From UBA7396 sp034675265 (GTDB lineage Bacteria; Patescibacteriota; Gracilibacteria; BD1-5; UBA6164): DNA of 50,492 bases. The stretch is taken from positions 1 through 50,492 of the forward strand of contig JAUCDK010000005.1 of NCBI GenBank assembly GCA_034675265.1. Direction: 5' to 3'. A model generated the notes under the pieces. The model was not told where the DNA came from. It made no database searches and saw only the letters and a list, made by a program, of their open reading frames with translations. Made by a program: the position numbers and the translations under genes. This document shows positions 32,680-44,489 of this stretch, piece after piece; positions within the stretch are counted from its first letter, which is position 1; each line of letters opens with the position of its first letter.

Positions 32680-33622
32680 ATTTATATTCTTCAAATAAAT
32701 TTAAAACTTCAAATTCTCAATGCAATCCTCTGTATAAATGATTTATTTTTGGTGTTCCTGATCATAAAAGAATTTTTACATCAGAAAGATTTGATATTTT
32801 CAAAGCAACTTCAATCGCATCATATCTTGGTGAATTATCCGAAATATAACTATTATCATGTTCTTCATCAACAATAATAATTCATAAATTTTGATATGGA
32901 TAAAATAATGAACTACGAGTTCCAATAATTATTTTGGCCTTATTTTGATGAATTGCATCCCAATATTTTGTTTTTTTTGCTTCTGATACACTTGAATTTA
33001 AAATAATAACTTCTTCTCAAAAAACTTTTGTGATTCTTTCAAAAATTTGATTAGTAAGAATGATTTCAGGAACGAGTAAAAGAGATTGTTTTCATTCATC
33101 TAAATACTTTTTAATCAGATGAATATAAATTTCTGTTTTCCCACTTCCAGTTACTCAATACAATAAAAACTTTTTTTCATTTTTATTAAAAATGCTTTGA
33201 TAAATATCATTTTGTTTTGAATTAAGACTTTTTTTATACTCAAATTTATAATTAAATTCAGGAATTTGAGAAAATTTAAAAGTTTGTTTCTCAAATTTTT
33301 GTACTAAATTTCTTGGAAAAAATAATCATAAACTTTGATGAATCAGACAAAAATAATTTTGTGAAATCCATTTTACCAACTCGACTCTATAATCTCATAA
33401 AAAAATATCTTCAGAATACAATGAAGAAATTTCTTTCATTTTTGTGTGATCAAAATTACTTGATGATAAAATATCTAATACCACTCAAAATACTATTTTA
33501 CTTCAAAAAGGTACAAAAACTACCATTCATTTTTGTATATTTGATACAAGTTTTTCTGGTATTTTATAAGTAAATCAAATATCATCAAAACTCTGAGAAA
33601 ATGGACAAACGAGAGCAAACAT
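32678..33622 (-). CDS. priA: PriA-like primosomal protein, C-terminally truncated
   Basis: 314 residues. The N-terminal DNA-binding region is present (FTYKIPEKLVSNIQKGMVV, VPFGSKIVFGVV), then helicase motifs: GVTGSGKTEIYIHL (Walker A), LLVPEIILTNQ, IIIGTRSSLFYP, IIIVDEEHDNSYI (DEEH) and LLGSGTPKI. It then stops at TAA, where the family normally continues with a zinc-binding insert and the second helicase lobe (total about 730 residues). The helicase therefore cannot be complete as encoded. It overlaps the dnaX stop by one nucleotide (TAATG). Either a shortened lineage-specific PriA or a decayed gene. Confidence 0.85.
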
Positions 33623-35112
33623 TATTTTATTTCAATATTAATATCTAAATGTCACATATTTTGTAAAGCTTGACTCATAAGCGAAATATTATCCGGTGAG
33701 GAAATTTGTTTGAGAGCAATTTTTGTTTTTGTAAAAATAATGAGATTTTTTTCATCAAATTGTATTGTAGAGGCTCTCAAAGACATAGTAAGTGCTCCTT
33801 TTGATCAAAGTGTTTTTAACGATGAAATAAAGCCCTCTAAATGAAAGGCAGTTAGATTTCCTAGATTCGTTACTGGTTTTGGAGAAATTGGTGGTGGAAT
33901 ATATTCTTGATTTTGTCCAGAATTATCCATTTCATCGATATCTCAAAAATCATTTTCTCAAAATACATCAAACAAATCATCACTTGAAATTTCTTGTGTT
34001 ATTTCTGGTAATTTTGGCGTAGGAATTTCTTTTTTAGGAGCAGATACTGGAATATATGGTTTTGGTTCATTTTTTTGTATTTTTTCAGCTTCATTTCAAG
34101 AGTGAGATGAAATATCTTTTATACTTTTAATAATTCAAACTAAAAAGGTAGTTTTCCCATCAAAACTATTTTTTGATTTTAAATATGACTCTTCTAAATT
34201 TTCAAGTATGAAAATATGTGTTTTTACTAAATTTTGATTTTCAATATTTTCTATTAATTTATCTTTTATATAAAATAATAATTCTTTAAAGAATAATTGA
34301 ATATTATATTTTTCAGTAATTGTTTCAAAATCTGCAATTATAGTATTATCTTTTGAAAGTAATTTATTATAAAATTTTTCTATGACATCATTTCTTGGAA
34401 TTCCATAATTTTGAATAACCGTTTCAAATTTAATTTCACCATTAAAATTGAGTTGTTCAAAAAGAGAAATTGCATTTCTTAAACCTCAATTTGCTTGTTT
34501 AGTTATAAATTCAAGACTTTCTGAATCTATTTTTATATTTTCTTTTTCAGCAATATAACGAAGTCTTGCTTGTAAATCGTCTGCTGTGATACTTTTGAAA
34601 TCATATCTTTGACAACGAGATAAAATAGTTTCAGGGATTTTATGACTTTCAGTTGTAGCTAAAATAAATTTTAAATGTGCTGGTGGTTCTTCTAAAATCT
34701 TTAAAAGAGCATTAAAAGCTCATTTTGAAAGCATATGAACTTCATCTATAATATAAACCTTATATTTGCATTTTGTTGGTGAAAATACTGCTTTTTCAAT
34801 TATTTCTCTTATGTTATCAACTCAAGTATAACTTGCAGCATCTATTTCAATAATATCAACCAAATTTTCATCTTGAACTCACTGACATATTTCACATTTC
34901 AAACATGGATTTCATTCATGTAAATCCAAACAATTAATCGCTTTTGCAAATATTCTTGCTGTAGAAGTTTTTCCAGTTCATCTTGGTCCACAAAATAAAT
35001 ACGCTCAAACAAGTTTATCTTTTACAATAGCTTGTCTGAGAGTATTTTTTATAAAATCTTGTCATACAAGACTCTCAAAATCTTTGGGGCGATATTTTAG
35101 GTACAGCGTCAT
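33622..35112 (-). CDS. dnaX: DNA polymerase III subunit gamma/tau
   Basis: 496 residues. MTLYLKYRPKDFESLVGQD start, Walker A GPRGTGKTSTARIF with its second-to-last Gly encoded by GGA and the earlier one by TGA, a zinc-binding module (C-x8-C-x2-C-x2-C, residues about 64-80), EIDAASYTGVDNI, the Walker B region (VYIIDEVHMLSK) and sensor arginine area SRCQRYDFK. The C-terminal ~200 residues are a less conserved linker and a tau-like end. It forms the clamp-loader AAA+ core at the replication fork. Followed directly by priA. Confidence 0.95.
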
Positions 35113-35140
35113 AATTTTATGTTTAGATTTTAATTTATTA

Positions 35141-36445
35141 TTACATTATCTTATTATCATCAATTTCTTGGAGTATTTTTAGTGCTACTTCTTTATCATT
35201 GTATGGAATTGGCCCTAAGTTTGTCATCATAAGATGTTCATCTCATTTTCCTGCAATCAAAATAGCATCATCTTTTTCAGCTTGTAAAAATGCTGTTCTA
35301 ATTGCTACTTCCCTATCTGGAATAATCCAAAAATTCTCTCATTCTTTTCTCTCAATTCCTGGTAAAACATCTTTCATAATATCTTGAGTTGCTTCTGTAT
35401 AATCATCATCTTGGGTTAAAATAACATAATCAGAAAGATTTGAAACCACTCTTCCCATGATTGGTCTTTTTGTTTTATCTCTATCTCAAGTAGCTCCAAA
35501 AACAGTAATAATTCTTTTTACTCCATTGATATTTTTTAATGTATTTAAAACATTTTCCAAAGCATCTGGAGTATGAGCATAATCAATAAAAACTTTAAAT
35601 CATTCATAATTATTTACTTCTTCTAATCTTCCGGGAACGACAGAAACATTCTTAATTGATTTTTCGATATCTTCAGTTTTTAATCATAAACTTAAAAATA
35701 CTCAAATAGCTCATAAAATATTATAAATATTGTGTTTTCCACGAAGTTTTGTTTCTATATGTAAAACAGTTCCTGGGATTTTTACATCAAAAAATACTGA
35801 ACTCATTTCATTTCTAATATTTTCTGCTTTTAAATTTGCATTATAGTCAAATCCATAGGTTGTTAAAACATCATATGTTTCATTTAAAAATAATTCTTTA
35901 TATTCAGATTCAAGATTGATAATTGCTGTTTTTTTAACTTGTTTTTTTCTTGTTGAAGAAATAAGTCATTTAAAAAGTTTTAACTTCGTTCTTACATAAT
36001 TATCCATCGTATGATGAAGATCAAGATGATCTTGAGTGATATTTGTTAAAACTGCAATATCATAATCAATTCACCAAATTCTATTCATAGTAATAGCATG
36101 ACTTGAAGTTTCAATTACTGCAATTTCACATCCAGCTTTTTTTGCATCACTTAAAAGTTTTTGAAGTAAAAATGGATCTGGAGAAGTCATTTTTGTATCA
36201 TTTCTAAATTCTTGATCTCCAATAAAATAATTTACCGTTGAAAACATAAATACTTTTTTTCATGATTCTTTTAATCATCTTGCAATAATATTTGTAGTAG
36301 TAGTTTTTCAGTTGGTTCCTGTTACTCAAATAATTGTCATTCATCTTGAAGGAAATCAGTACATAAAACTTGCAATAATTGCTCTTAAAAGATGATAGAG
36401 AAGTCTAACTGGATTATCAAGGGAAATTAATTGTTTTAATCACAT
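35141..36445 (-). CDS. murE: Mur ligase, MurE-type
   Basis: 434 residues. ATP-binding motif GVTGTNGKTTTTNI, MTSPDPFLLQKLL, ETSSHAI, NITQDHLDLHHTMDNYVRTKLKLF, the RGKHNIYNILGAI strand, VPGRLEEV, VFIDYAHTPDALENVL, VFGATGDRDKTKRPIMG and GKGDEHLM. This is the order of UDP-MurNAc-tripeptide synthetases (MurE). Family length is about 490, and the short N-terminus suggests a reduced substrate domain 1. The diamino acid (mDAP or Lys) cannot be told from what I can see. The preceding DUF4012 gene ends 3 nt upstream. Confidence 0.9.
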
Positions 36446-36448
36446 TTT

Positions 36449-38653
36449 TTAATCATTAAAAGTAAAATCTGTTTCAGTATATAGAGATTGTTCTAAATTT
36501 CAATTTTTTATCATATCAATTCCATAGCTTTTTATTCCAGGTTGTTTTGGTAAAAAATAATTATATTCCTTGCATTCTGGATTTGAAATATTGTATTCAA
36601 AAGTAAAATTACTTTCAAATAAACTATTTGTATCAAGATAAAAAGAAATTTCTTTATATTCTGGATATTCTGTAATAGTAATATTTTTATTTTGAGTTAC
36701 TTGTGTATTTTTTGGAATTAAAACTCTAATATATTGTTTATTGATTCATTTTCACTGAATTTTTAAAATATTATTGACATCAACTTGTCCCAAAGCATTC
36801 ATATCATAGAGAAGAGTTTTTATATAAACTTCTTCATTAATATTAAAGCTATGTTTTTGTTTAATTTTGAAAGATGTTTTTATATTACAATTTTCTTGAA
36901 GAGTATATTTTTTTTCATAACTTCTCGTAATATATCTATCTGATTTATTTCCTGAAATTGAAGTAAATACTGGATAATTAAAATCAAGATATTTATTAAA
37001 ATCATATGTTTTTTCTAATCAAATTTGTTGAAGAAATACATTTTCTTCTGGATGAAAAAGATAAAATGATACATCTTTTTTTTCAATACTTTCAATAAAT
37101 AATTCAATAAATACATTATAATTTTGAATCGATTTAATCTTTGCTAAAAATATATCAATAAAATCAAAAAGAACTTGTTTTGGAGTAGCAAGAGTATGTG
37201 TTTTTGTAATTTTAGCTTCTACTAATGTTGAAAATAAAGTTGAAAAATTTTCACTCGTGATATCTCTTTGTACAAAATCATAATAAATAGGCCCTATCTT
37301 TTTTAAAATATTAGAAATAAGATTTTGATTTATATAAATAATTCCATCAACTTTGTATTCACTATTTTTAAGAAATTCTTGTATTTTTAAACTACTTTCT
37401 TCAATACTTGGATAATAATTTGCGTCTCTAAGACCAAAAGTTTGAGATATTTTATTCAGTCCTGCTGGTGCTTTTTGTTCAAAAGCAATACCATTTTTTG
37501 TAGCAAAATCTTTTAAATCCCATTCTATAGCATAAATATCTTTTGTTTCAAAATTAGCAATTTTTCCACGAAATACTTCTAAAATTCCAACACTTCACAT
37601 AAATCAACCTGTTGGTCTAATCTCATCATTATTTTGAAAAATAATAAAATAGGTTCTTTTTTCTTCATGACCAAGAATTTTTTTAATAGTAGGAAGATTA
37701 TTGATAAAAATATTAAAATATCATCAAAAAGCTGAGATTTGTGTAGTATATTTTTTAAATTGTGAATTGAGATTCTCATCAGAAAAATCACCAATACCTT
37801 CAAAAATTTTTACTCCACTTTGTAAATCTTTTTGCATATTAAAAAGTATCGGTTCAATATTATCAATAAGTTGTGAAAACATGATTTCATCGATTCATTT
37901 TTCTTGAATCATTGCATTTATACCATCATAAATTTCAAAAAAATGAAGCGCAAAATTGGTTATATGAAGACCTCCAGGCAATATTTTTCATAGATTATTT
38001 ACTGAAGAATTCCCAATAAAATAATTCAATCACAATAAAGGTTTTACCAGTGCGTTACTTATAACTAAATGAGATTGTATATTATTAAGATTGTTTTGTA
38101 AACTTGAAAAATTTTTAATATCTAAGTTTTTTACTGAAACAAAAGTTTTTTCTATATAAAATTTCGTTGCAAAACCATATCAAAACAAAACAAAAAATAA
38201 CACAAGAAATGAAATTCAAATTTTAAATATTGAGAATTTTAATCAAAATGAAAATTTAAATTTTGGTTTTTTAGGATGAAGTAAATCAAATGATTGCGGT
38301 ATTTCTCTTTCTAAATCTTCAAAATCACTCAAATCGAGTGTTGTGAGTTTTTTTTCTGGAATATAATGAGATAAAATAACCGGAGTATTTTTTTTAACTT
38401 TTTTTATTTCGTTATTAAAAGGACGTTGAAGTTTAAGAAGTTTTATTTTTGGATATAAGCTCAAAAAAACTGATTTTTTCAGATTGGTATGTATATCATT
38501 TGAATCATGTTTAAATAAAGAGTGAAATACTTGTGTTTTTGACAACACAAAAAGAGATGAAATATCGATATCTTTTATTTCTTCATCATTATATATATCA
38601 TTTATAATAGGATTTATTTTTTTGTCGCTTCACGCATCTTTTTTTTCTGACAT
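36449..38653 (-). CDS. DUF4012-family membrane protein
   Basis: 734 residues. A long charged cytoplasmic N-terminus (about 140 residues) is followed by one membrane helix (~141-163) and an extracellular domain. The family hallmark FQNNDEIRPTGGFMGSVGIL with RGKI is present (around residue 340). DUF4012 proteins are found in CPR and actinobacterial envelope loci. Their function is unknown. It lies 3 nt upstream of murE, suggesting a link to wall assembly. TGA codons are scattered throughout. Confidence 0.88.
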
Positions 38654-38727
38654 AATTATTTAATATAACATATGTTTTTGATTTCTTACAGTAATTTTAT
38701 TATATAATTTTTGAAGTTTTTGCAAGA

Positions 38728-38757
38728 AAAAAATCTTTTACTCAGAAAAGATTTTTT
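38728..38757 (-). terminator. Terminator after the second prepilin-like gene
   Basis: 12-bp stem AAAAAATCTTTT/AAAAGATTTTTT with a 6-nt loop. It overlaps the TAA stop (38756-38758) of the prepilin-like gene, which reads on the minus strand into it. The T-run favours that direction. Confidence 0.8.
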
Positions 38758-40537
38758 ATCTATTTTTAACACAACGAGCGCTAAATCAAAAATTATTATA
38801 TGCTGTTAATTTTGAAATCCCGTTATCATTAATATGAAAGTATCTATAATATGAATCATATTCATTTAAACTATTTGAAGTCCAAAATATAGTACGCTCT
38901 CCACGAGCATTATAGAGTAATTTTCAGTCAGTTGGAAATCAACTACGACTTCATGATAAAGGTAATTGAAGTGCTTTTACAACATTATTATATGTTTTTT
39001 GAGCCTGTTTTCATCCCCATCACAATTTAGCACATTGCCATGAATCCTGATTATTTCTACAATTTACTCCTTGATTTAAATATGTTTCCAAAATTTCCCA
39101 TTCTTCTTCTTGTGAAAGATGCCATCAACTTGGACATGCTCATCAATTCGTAGCACTTGCATTTTCCCAGGTATAAAGTTGTCACCATATAGTATCAAAT
39201 TCTTTTGCTGATGATATTCAAAATGAATTATAATAATCTAAAGGTCCTAATGTATCACAAGCAAGTTGATTTTTTTGTCATAAACTATAATTCCGACAAG
39301 CATTATCATTATCATTTTCAAATGTCAGTGAAGTTCAAAGAGTAGAATTACATCATCACCAAATATATTTTACGCCATCCACAGTAAATACAAAATCATT
39401 TGCCTTACAATTAGAATCTTCTTGTTTCCATAATTCTGATGGATTCACAGTAAGTGGAACTCAATTATTATCTTTACAAAGTCATCATACAGGGAAAATA
39501 GTAACCGTTCCTGCAGTATAAGTTCTTATCTCATTATTGATAATACGAGCTATATTATCATTTGATGAAATATAAGAAGTTGGTGGTGTGGAACAATTAT
39601 TTGAAATAGTAAGAGTATCTCATTGTTCTACTTGTGATTGAGAAAGTATGACATTTCCAGTTCAAACATTAGTTTTTTCAGTACTTGGAGGAATTTCTCC
39701 ATTTATAATATATGCAAAATCTTTTTTATCATGAATTCAAAAACCAGATAATAACGTATTTTCATCTATTATATTTGGAGGAAGTGTTCCATTATTTACA
39801 TAATCATAAATATCATCTTCTGAAAGAATAATAAGATGAGTTGTTTTTTTATTTGTTTCAATTTCTTTTCATAGAGTATAGGGAAGATTTTCTCATTTAT
39901 CTGTTATAAAATAAACATTTTCATCTTGTAAATTTACTCCATTTATATCAATACTTCCACTAAAATTATACAATAAACTTGGAATATTTACTACATAATT
40001 TATTCCGCCAGTTCAAAATTGAATATATCATTTATAATTTCATTTTACTCAAGCTTTATAATATATTTTATCTGCATATGCGCTACTTATAAAAGGCGTT
40101 TCTACATATGAAATATCATTCTCCAATAAAGTTCAAATTTGATATTCTTGCTTTGTAGCAGTAATTCCGTACGCATAATTTTGAGTGATGTAATTAGGAT
40201 CTTTTGGTGTTTTTGAAATATTTATTTTTCTTGATATTCCATCACTTATTTCTCATTTATATGCTAATATTTCTCATTGAATCATTCCGGTAGAAATATT
40301 TTCTTCTGGAAAAGGATATTCTCCAGTTTTAACATTATATATTTCTAATCATGTTTTTATTTGTGAAATAGTAGTCAATCTATTCCCATCTCTTGCATTT
40401 CATGAATAATTTTTGAAACTCATAAAGCTAATAGTTGCCAATATTGCTAATATGGTTATAACTATAATTAATTCAATAAGAGTAAATGCTGTTTTTTTTG
40501 AAATTTCTTGTGAAAGTTGTTTTTTTTGTTTATCCAT
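38756..40537 (-). CDS. Large prepilin-like protein with Fib_succ_major-type domain
   Basis: 593 residues. N-terminal prepilin leader KKTAFTLIELIIVIT and hydrophobic helix. The pilin domain (to about residue 190; GEYPFPEEN, YITQNYAYGITATKQEYQIG) is clearly homologous to that of 29039-31300. The C-terminal ~140 residues match the Fibrobacter succinogenes major paralogous domain (CPSGWHLSQEEEWEILE, FPTDGKLLYNARGERTIFWTS, GFSARCVKNR), a surface domain with Trp and Cys residues. It is a second minor-pilin adhesin with the same stalk and a different head. It is transcribed away from dnaA. Confidence 0.9.
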
Positions 40538-40603
40538 AAAAATAAATTAATAAATATTTTTAACAAAAAAAATAGTATTATATTTTTTAGAACTTGTCAA
40601 TAA

Positions 40604-40628
40604 AAAAAACGAGATTATCTCGTTTTTT
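40604..40628. terminator. Terminator after dnaA
   Basis: 11-bp stem with arms AAAAAACGAGA and TCTCGTTTTTT, 4-nt loop. It covers the dnaA stop (40627-40629) and works for the minus strand. Confidence 0.85.
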
Positions 40629-42063
40629 AAATTCATATACCATCTCTTAAAACATTGATTTCGTAAAGAAGAGTTTTATCTTTTTTTAGCATTGATTCAA
40701 GTTTATTACAACTGTATAATACTGCTGCATGATTTCTTCAAGAAAAAATATTTCCAATTCTTTCATATGTGTAATGAAGTTTTGTTTTTAAAAGATACAT
40801 CGCTACTTGTCTTGGAATCATGAATTCTTTTCTTCTATTTTCTCATAAAATTCCTTCTTTTTCAATACCAAAATGATTTGAAACTGCGGTAATAATATCT
40901 TCATAACTTTTAATAGTAGTTGTTCTTTGAACTTTTACCTCTCATAAAATATCAGTAGTAAAACTTAATTTTTTTAACTTTCTTGCTACTTTTTCTAAAG
41001 TTGGAGTAGAATGATCAAGTTCATATTCTGCCATTAATTGATTTAAAATTCCTTCTAATTCTCTCACACTATCAGTTACATTTGCTGCAATAAATTCAGC
41101 TACATCTTGAGGAATCAGGAATTCTCTTGCTCTTGCTTTTTCTTGTAAAATAGCAAGTCTTGTTTCAAAATCTGGTTTTGAAATATCAACAATAATTCCC
41201 CATTCAAATCTTGATTTTAGTCTTGGTTCAATTTCTGTTAATTCTTTTGGTGATCTATCTCCAGAAATAATAATTTGTTTTTGAGCGTCATATAATATGT
41301 TAAAAATATTATAGAGTTCATTTTGAGTTTGTTCTTTTTTAGATAAAAATTGTACGTCATCAATAATGATTACGTCAACTTCAGCATATTTTTGTCTGAG
41401 TCTTTCTACTCATTTTTTCTTAACCGCAGTAACATATTCAGTAATAAATTTATCAGCTGTCATATATCTTACTGTTTTATCTTTAAATTTCTTTAAGATT
41501 GCATTTCCAGTTCCTTGTAAAAGATGAGTTTTTCAAAGTCCAACATCTCAGTAAATATATAAAGGATTATATGATTTTCCTGGATTTCTCACAACAGCTT
41601 CACATGCAGAATATGGAAGTTGATTTGAAGGTCACACAATAAAATTATCCAAAGTATATCTTTCAGATGGAGTTCCAATTTTTGAATCATCACTTTGAGT
41701 AGAATAACTTTTTGTACTTGTAGTATCTTCGTTTGATGAAGATTTTTTTGGTTTTTTTGAGAATTCTTTAAAATATTGAGGACAATCAATTACATCTTGA
41801 TTGCTTGGATTTTCAATATTCATATCCACAATAAATTCAACTTTTTCAATTTGTGGAAGTTCTTTTTTTACTGAATTTAGAATTAAATCATAAAATTTTG
41901 CTTCTAAATTTTCTTTCATAAATCCTGAAACGACTCAAAATGTTACTTTTGTATTCGTAATTTCAATAATTGATATTTTTCTAAAATATACAAGAAAATC
42001 TTGTTTTTTAATATTTTGTAAAATTATATTTAATATACTTTTTAAGCTACTATATTTATCCAT
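40627..42063 (-). CDS. dnaA: Chromosomal replication initiator DnaA
   Basis: 478 residues. Domain I (about 1-90), a Ser/Lys-rich linker, then the AAA+ domain with Walker A GDVGLGKT (residues 172-179; Gly172 and Gly177 encoded by TGA), Walker B VIIIDDVQFLSKK, and ISGDRSPKELTEIEPRLKSRFEWG. Domain IV has the signature GRNHAAVLYSCNKLESMLKKD, which binds DnaA boxes. Length is typical (450-480). Upstream DNA (42064-42243) has no obvious DnaA boxes, so an adjacent origin is not evident. The ATG at 42061-42063 is the only reasonable start. Confidence 0.96.
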
Positions 42064-42168
42064 ACTGTCGTCCAAAATTAAATTTTTTAATTAAAATAAA
42101 AATTTGATTTATTGAGATTTAAAGATAAGGTATAAAAAAATATAAAGAAGTCAAACTTATATTTTTTA

Positions 42169-42197
42169 TTGACAACTTTTTTTGTATAATATATTTA
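42169..42197 (+). promoter_or_regulatory. Promoter of lytic transglycosylase gene
   Basis: TTGACA (42169-42174) and TATTTA (42192-42197), 17 bp apart. It lies 46 bp before the start codon in the 180-bp gap divergent from dnaA. A TATAAT at 42185-42190 is too close to the -35 to pair with it. Confidence 0.55.
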
Positions 42198-42243
42198 TAC
42201 AATGAAATCTAATTTAGTTTTATACTCCTAAATTATAATAATA

Positions 42244-43134
42244 ATGTCTTATTTAACAAAACATTTAGTGATAATTGCTATCATTTTAATTACTATATTT
42301 TTAATAGTTTTTAACATTTTTTTTAAAAATTTTTCTTCAAATGGAAATGCTATATTTTTTTCATATCCAGAAAGTAAATTAGAATTCGCTGGAGAAATAT
42401 TACCAGATTTTGAAGAAAATTATTTTATAAAAGAAAGATTTGATAAGGAATTTTTAAATATTTCTTATAATCTCTATCAATTTTTTCTTTATGTAAAAAG
42501 ACTTCCTCTATATATGTGATACATTGAAGAAAAATTAGATGAATATAATATTCCAGAGGATTTTAAATATTTACCAATTGCTGAAAGTGCTCTTAGAAAT
42601 GATGTAGTATCAACTGCATGAGCTGGATGAATTTGGCAATTTATGCCTGAAACAGCCCGTGAATATGGATTAATTGTAAATGATGATATAGATGAAAGAT
42701 ATAATTTTGAAAAAGCAACTGATGCTGCAGTAAGATATCTTGACTATCTTCACTGACTTTTTGGAAACCGGACACTCGTAGCAGCAAGTTATAATAGATG
42801 ACAAAATGGTATTAAAAAAGCACTAGAAGATCAAAAAGTAGATAATTATTATGATTTATATCTGAATGAAGAAACTTCAAGATATGTATTTAGAATACTT
42901 GCTATAAAGTATGTTTTACAAGACTATGAAAAAAGAAAGTCATATATTGATAAAGTTATTGGTTGACAATATAAATCGCCAAAAACAACATTAATCAAAG
43001 TATGACAAATAGAAGATTTAAAAAAATGGGCAACTGAAAATAATCAAAAATATGAAACTTTAAAAACATTGAATATGTGGATTAAAAATAATTTTTTACC
43101 TGAATGAAATTGGGAAATTACTATTATGCAATAA
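42244..43134 (+). CDS. Membrane-anchored lytic transglycosylase (MltD/Slt-like)
   Basis: 296 residues. One N-terminal membrane anchor (residues ~8-29). The SLT domain shows PEDFKYLPIAESALRND (catalytic Glu in AES), AGAGGIWQFMPETAREYG, RYNFEKATDAAVRYLDYLH, and AASYNRGQNGIKKAL, the four motifs of family 1 lytic transglycosylases. No LysM repeats were seen. It cleaves glycan strands in the wall, consistent with growth, pilus insertion or a predatory role (inference). Divergent from dnaA. Confidence 0.92.
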
Positions 43135-43139
43135 TTTTT

Positions 43140-43448
43140 ATGAATAACCTAACAACACTTCGCCCCTACACTGATGATGAAATCAATCAATTTTACCATC
43201 AAGATACAAAACATCTCAACGATAAATACAGAAATGCCATAAAATTAGCTTTATGACAATCTTTTGGCATCAAAATGAAATGATGAACGCATTATATATT
43301 AAACGGATGATCTCATTATCTTACAAAAACAGCATATACATATTTCACAGAAAAATTAAAATGAAGATATATTAATTCAAAAATAAAAGAATTATTTGAG
43401 AAAGAAGATTGGACTAGTCTTGACGAATATTTATCTAAAAAAACATAA
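43140..43448 (+). CDS. Small protein, unknown function
   Basis: 102 residues, soluble, starting 5 nt after the transglycosylase stop. Basic, with His, Tyr and Lys residues and a short helix-rich C-terminus. The base composition is slightly less AT-rich than its neighbours. No family recognised. It converges with the glycosyltransferase gene with a 2-bp gap and no terminator hairpin, which is unusual for this genome. Confidence 0.65.
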
Positions 43449-43450
43449 TA

Positions 43451-44479
43451 CTATTTAAAAAATTTATACCATATAGTTTTTAAAGCTATATTGAGAGCAT
43501 TTATTGATTTTTGTCATTTTGATTTTGAATAATCGGTATAAATAATATCAACCGGAATTTCTTTATATTTTAATTTTTTTCTGGCAATAATATCAATTAA
43601 TTCAGAAGCATAAGACATATCATCAATAGTAAGTTTGAGTTGTTTGATTGTACCAAGAGTAAAGACTCTATATCCATTATGACTATCTGTTAGTTTTATA
43701 TTACTAATAAAAAATGTAAAAATAATTCCTAATTTTAAAATACTTTTTCTCAGTAGTGTAACATTTGTTTGAGTTTTTTTAATAAAACGTGATCATAATA
43801 CTACTTCTAAATCTTTATCTTTTCTAAATTCAACTAAAAAATTCTCTAAATCTTTGAGTTGATGTTGTCAATCAATATCAAATGTACAAATATATTGTGT
43901 ATGACCAAATCTTCTTATATATTCAAATCCAGTTTCAAGAGCTGCTCAAGCTCCTCTATTTTTTAAATGATTTACAAGAACAATTTTGTCTCAAAAACTA
44001 TTTAAAATATTTTTTGAATTATCTCTTGATCCATCATTTATTACTAAAATATTTTTATATCCTGCTTGTAAGATATTATTTAAAGTTTCTTGAATCACAG
44101 TTTCTTCATTATAAACTCTTACAATAAAGGCAACTTCTCCGTGTAATTCTTTTTGTGATGAGCTTCAAAGAGCAATTTCTCTTACAAGAGTGGTAATATC
44201 CTCTCTGTTTTTTTCTACTTTATTTAGAAGTAAAATTACAAAATAAAGTAAAAAAGTGATAGATGTATACACTAAAACATCAGCACCTCTTTGTAATCAA
44301 AAAATACTGCCTACAAAATGAAGAACCTGAGGAAAAAATGTAAATACAAGAAGTCAAAGTCCAACTCCAATAAACACTAAAAAATGAAGCGCATTAAATT
44401 TTTGTCTTTTTGCAATATCAAAAGATATCACTAAAAGAATAATTCATGAAATAGTAAAGAAAAACTCAAGTAAATTCAT
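43451..44479 (-). CDS. GT2 glycosyltransferase with N-terminal DUF2304-like membrane region
   Basis: 342 residues. Three hydrophobic segments (residues ~3-20, 31-55, 67-90) resemble DUF2304. A GT2 domain follows: VAFIVRVYNEETVIQETL, LVINDGSRDNS, the DxD-type site FDIDGQHQ, and GSRFIKKTQTN, with DSHNGYRVF downstream. This is the dolichyl-/polyprenyl-phosphate mannosyltransferase-like architecture, transferring sugar from a nucleotide to a lipid carrier for glycan or glycoprotein synthesis. Donor not determinable. Confidence 0.88.
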
Positions 44480-44489
44480 TGTATTTTAC

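Noticed and set aside
35199..35387. Plus-strand open frame inside murE
   Set aside because: The minus strand is an intact MurE here. The plus-strand peptide has no homology I recognise.
42185..42190. TATAAT as the -10 of the TTGACA at 42169
   Set aside because: The spacing is only 10 bp. TATTTA at 17 bp is the better partner.
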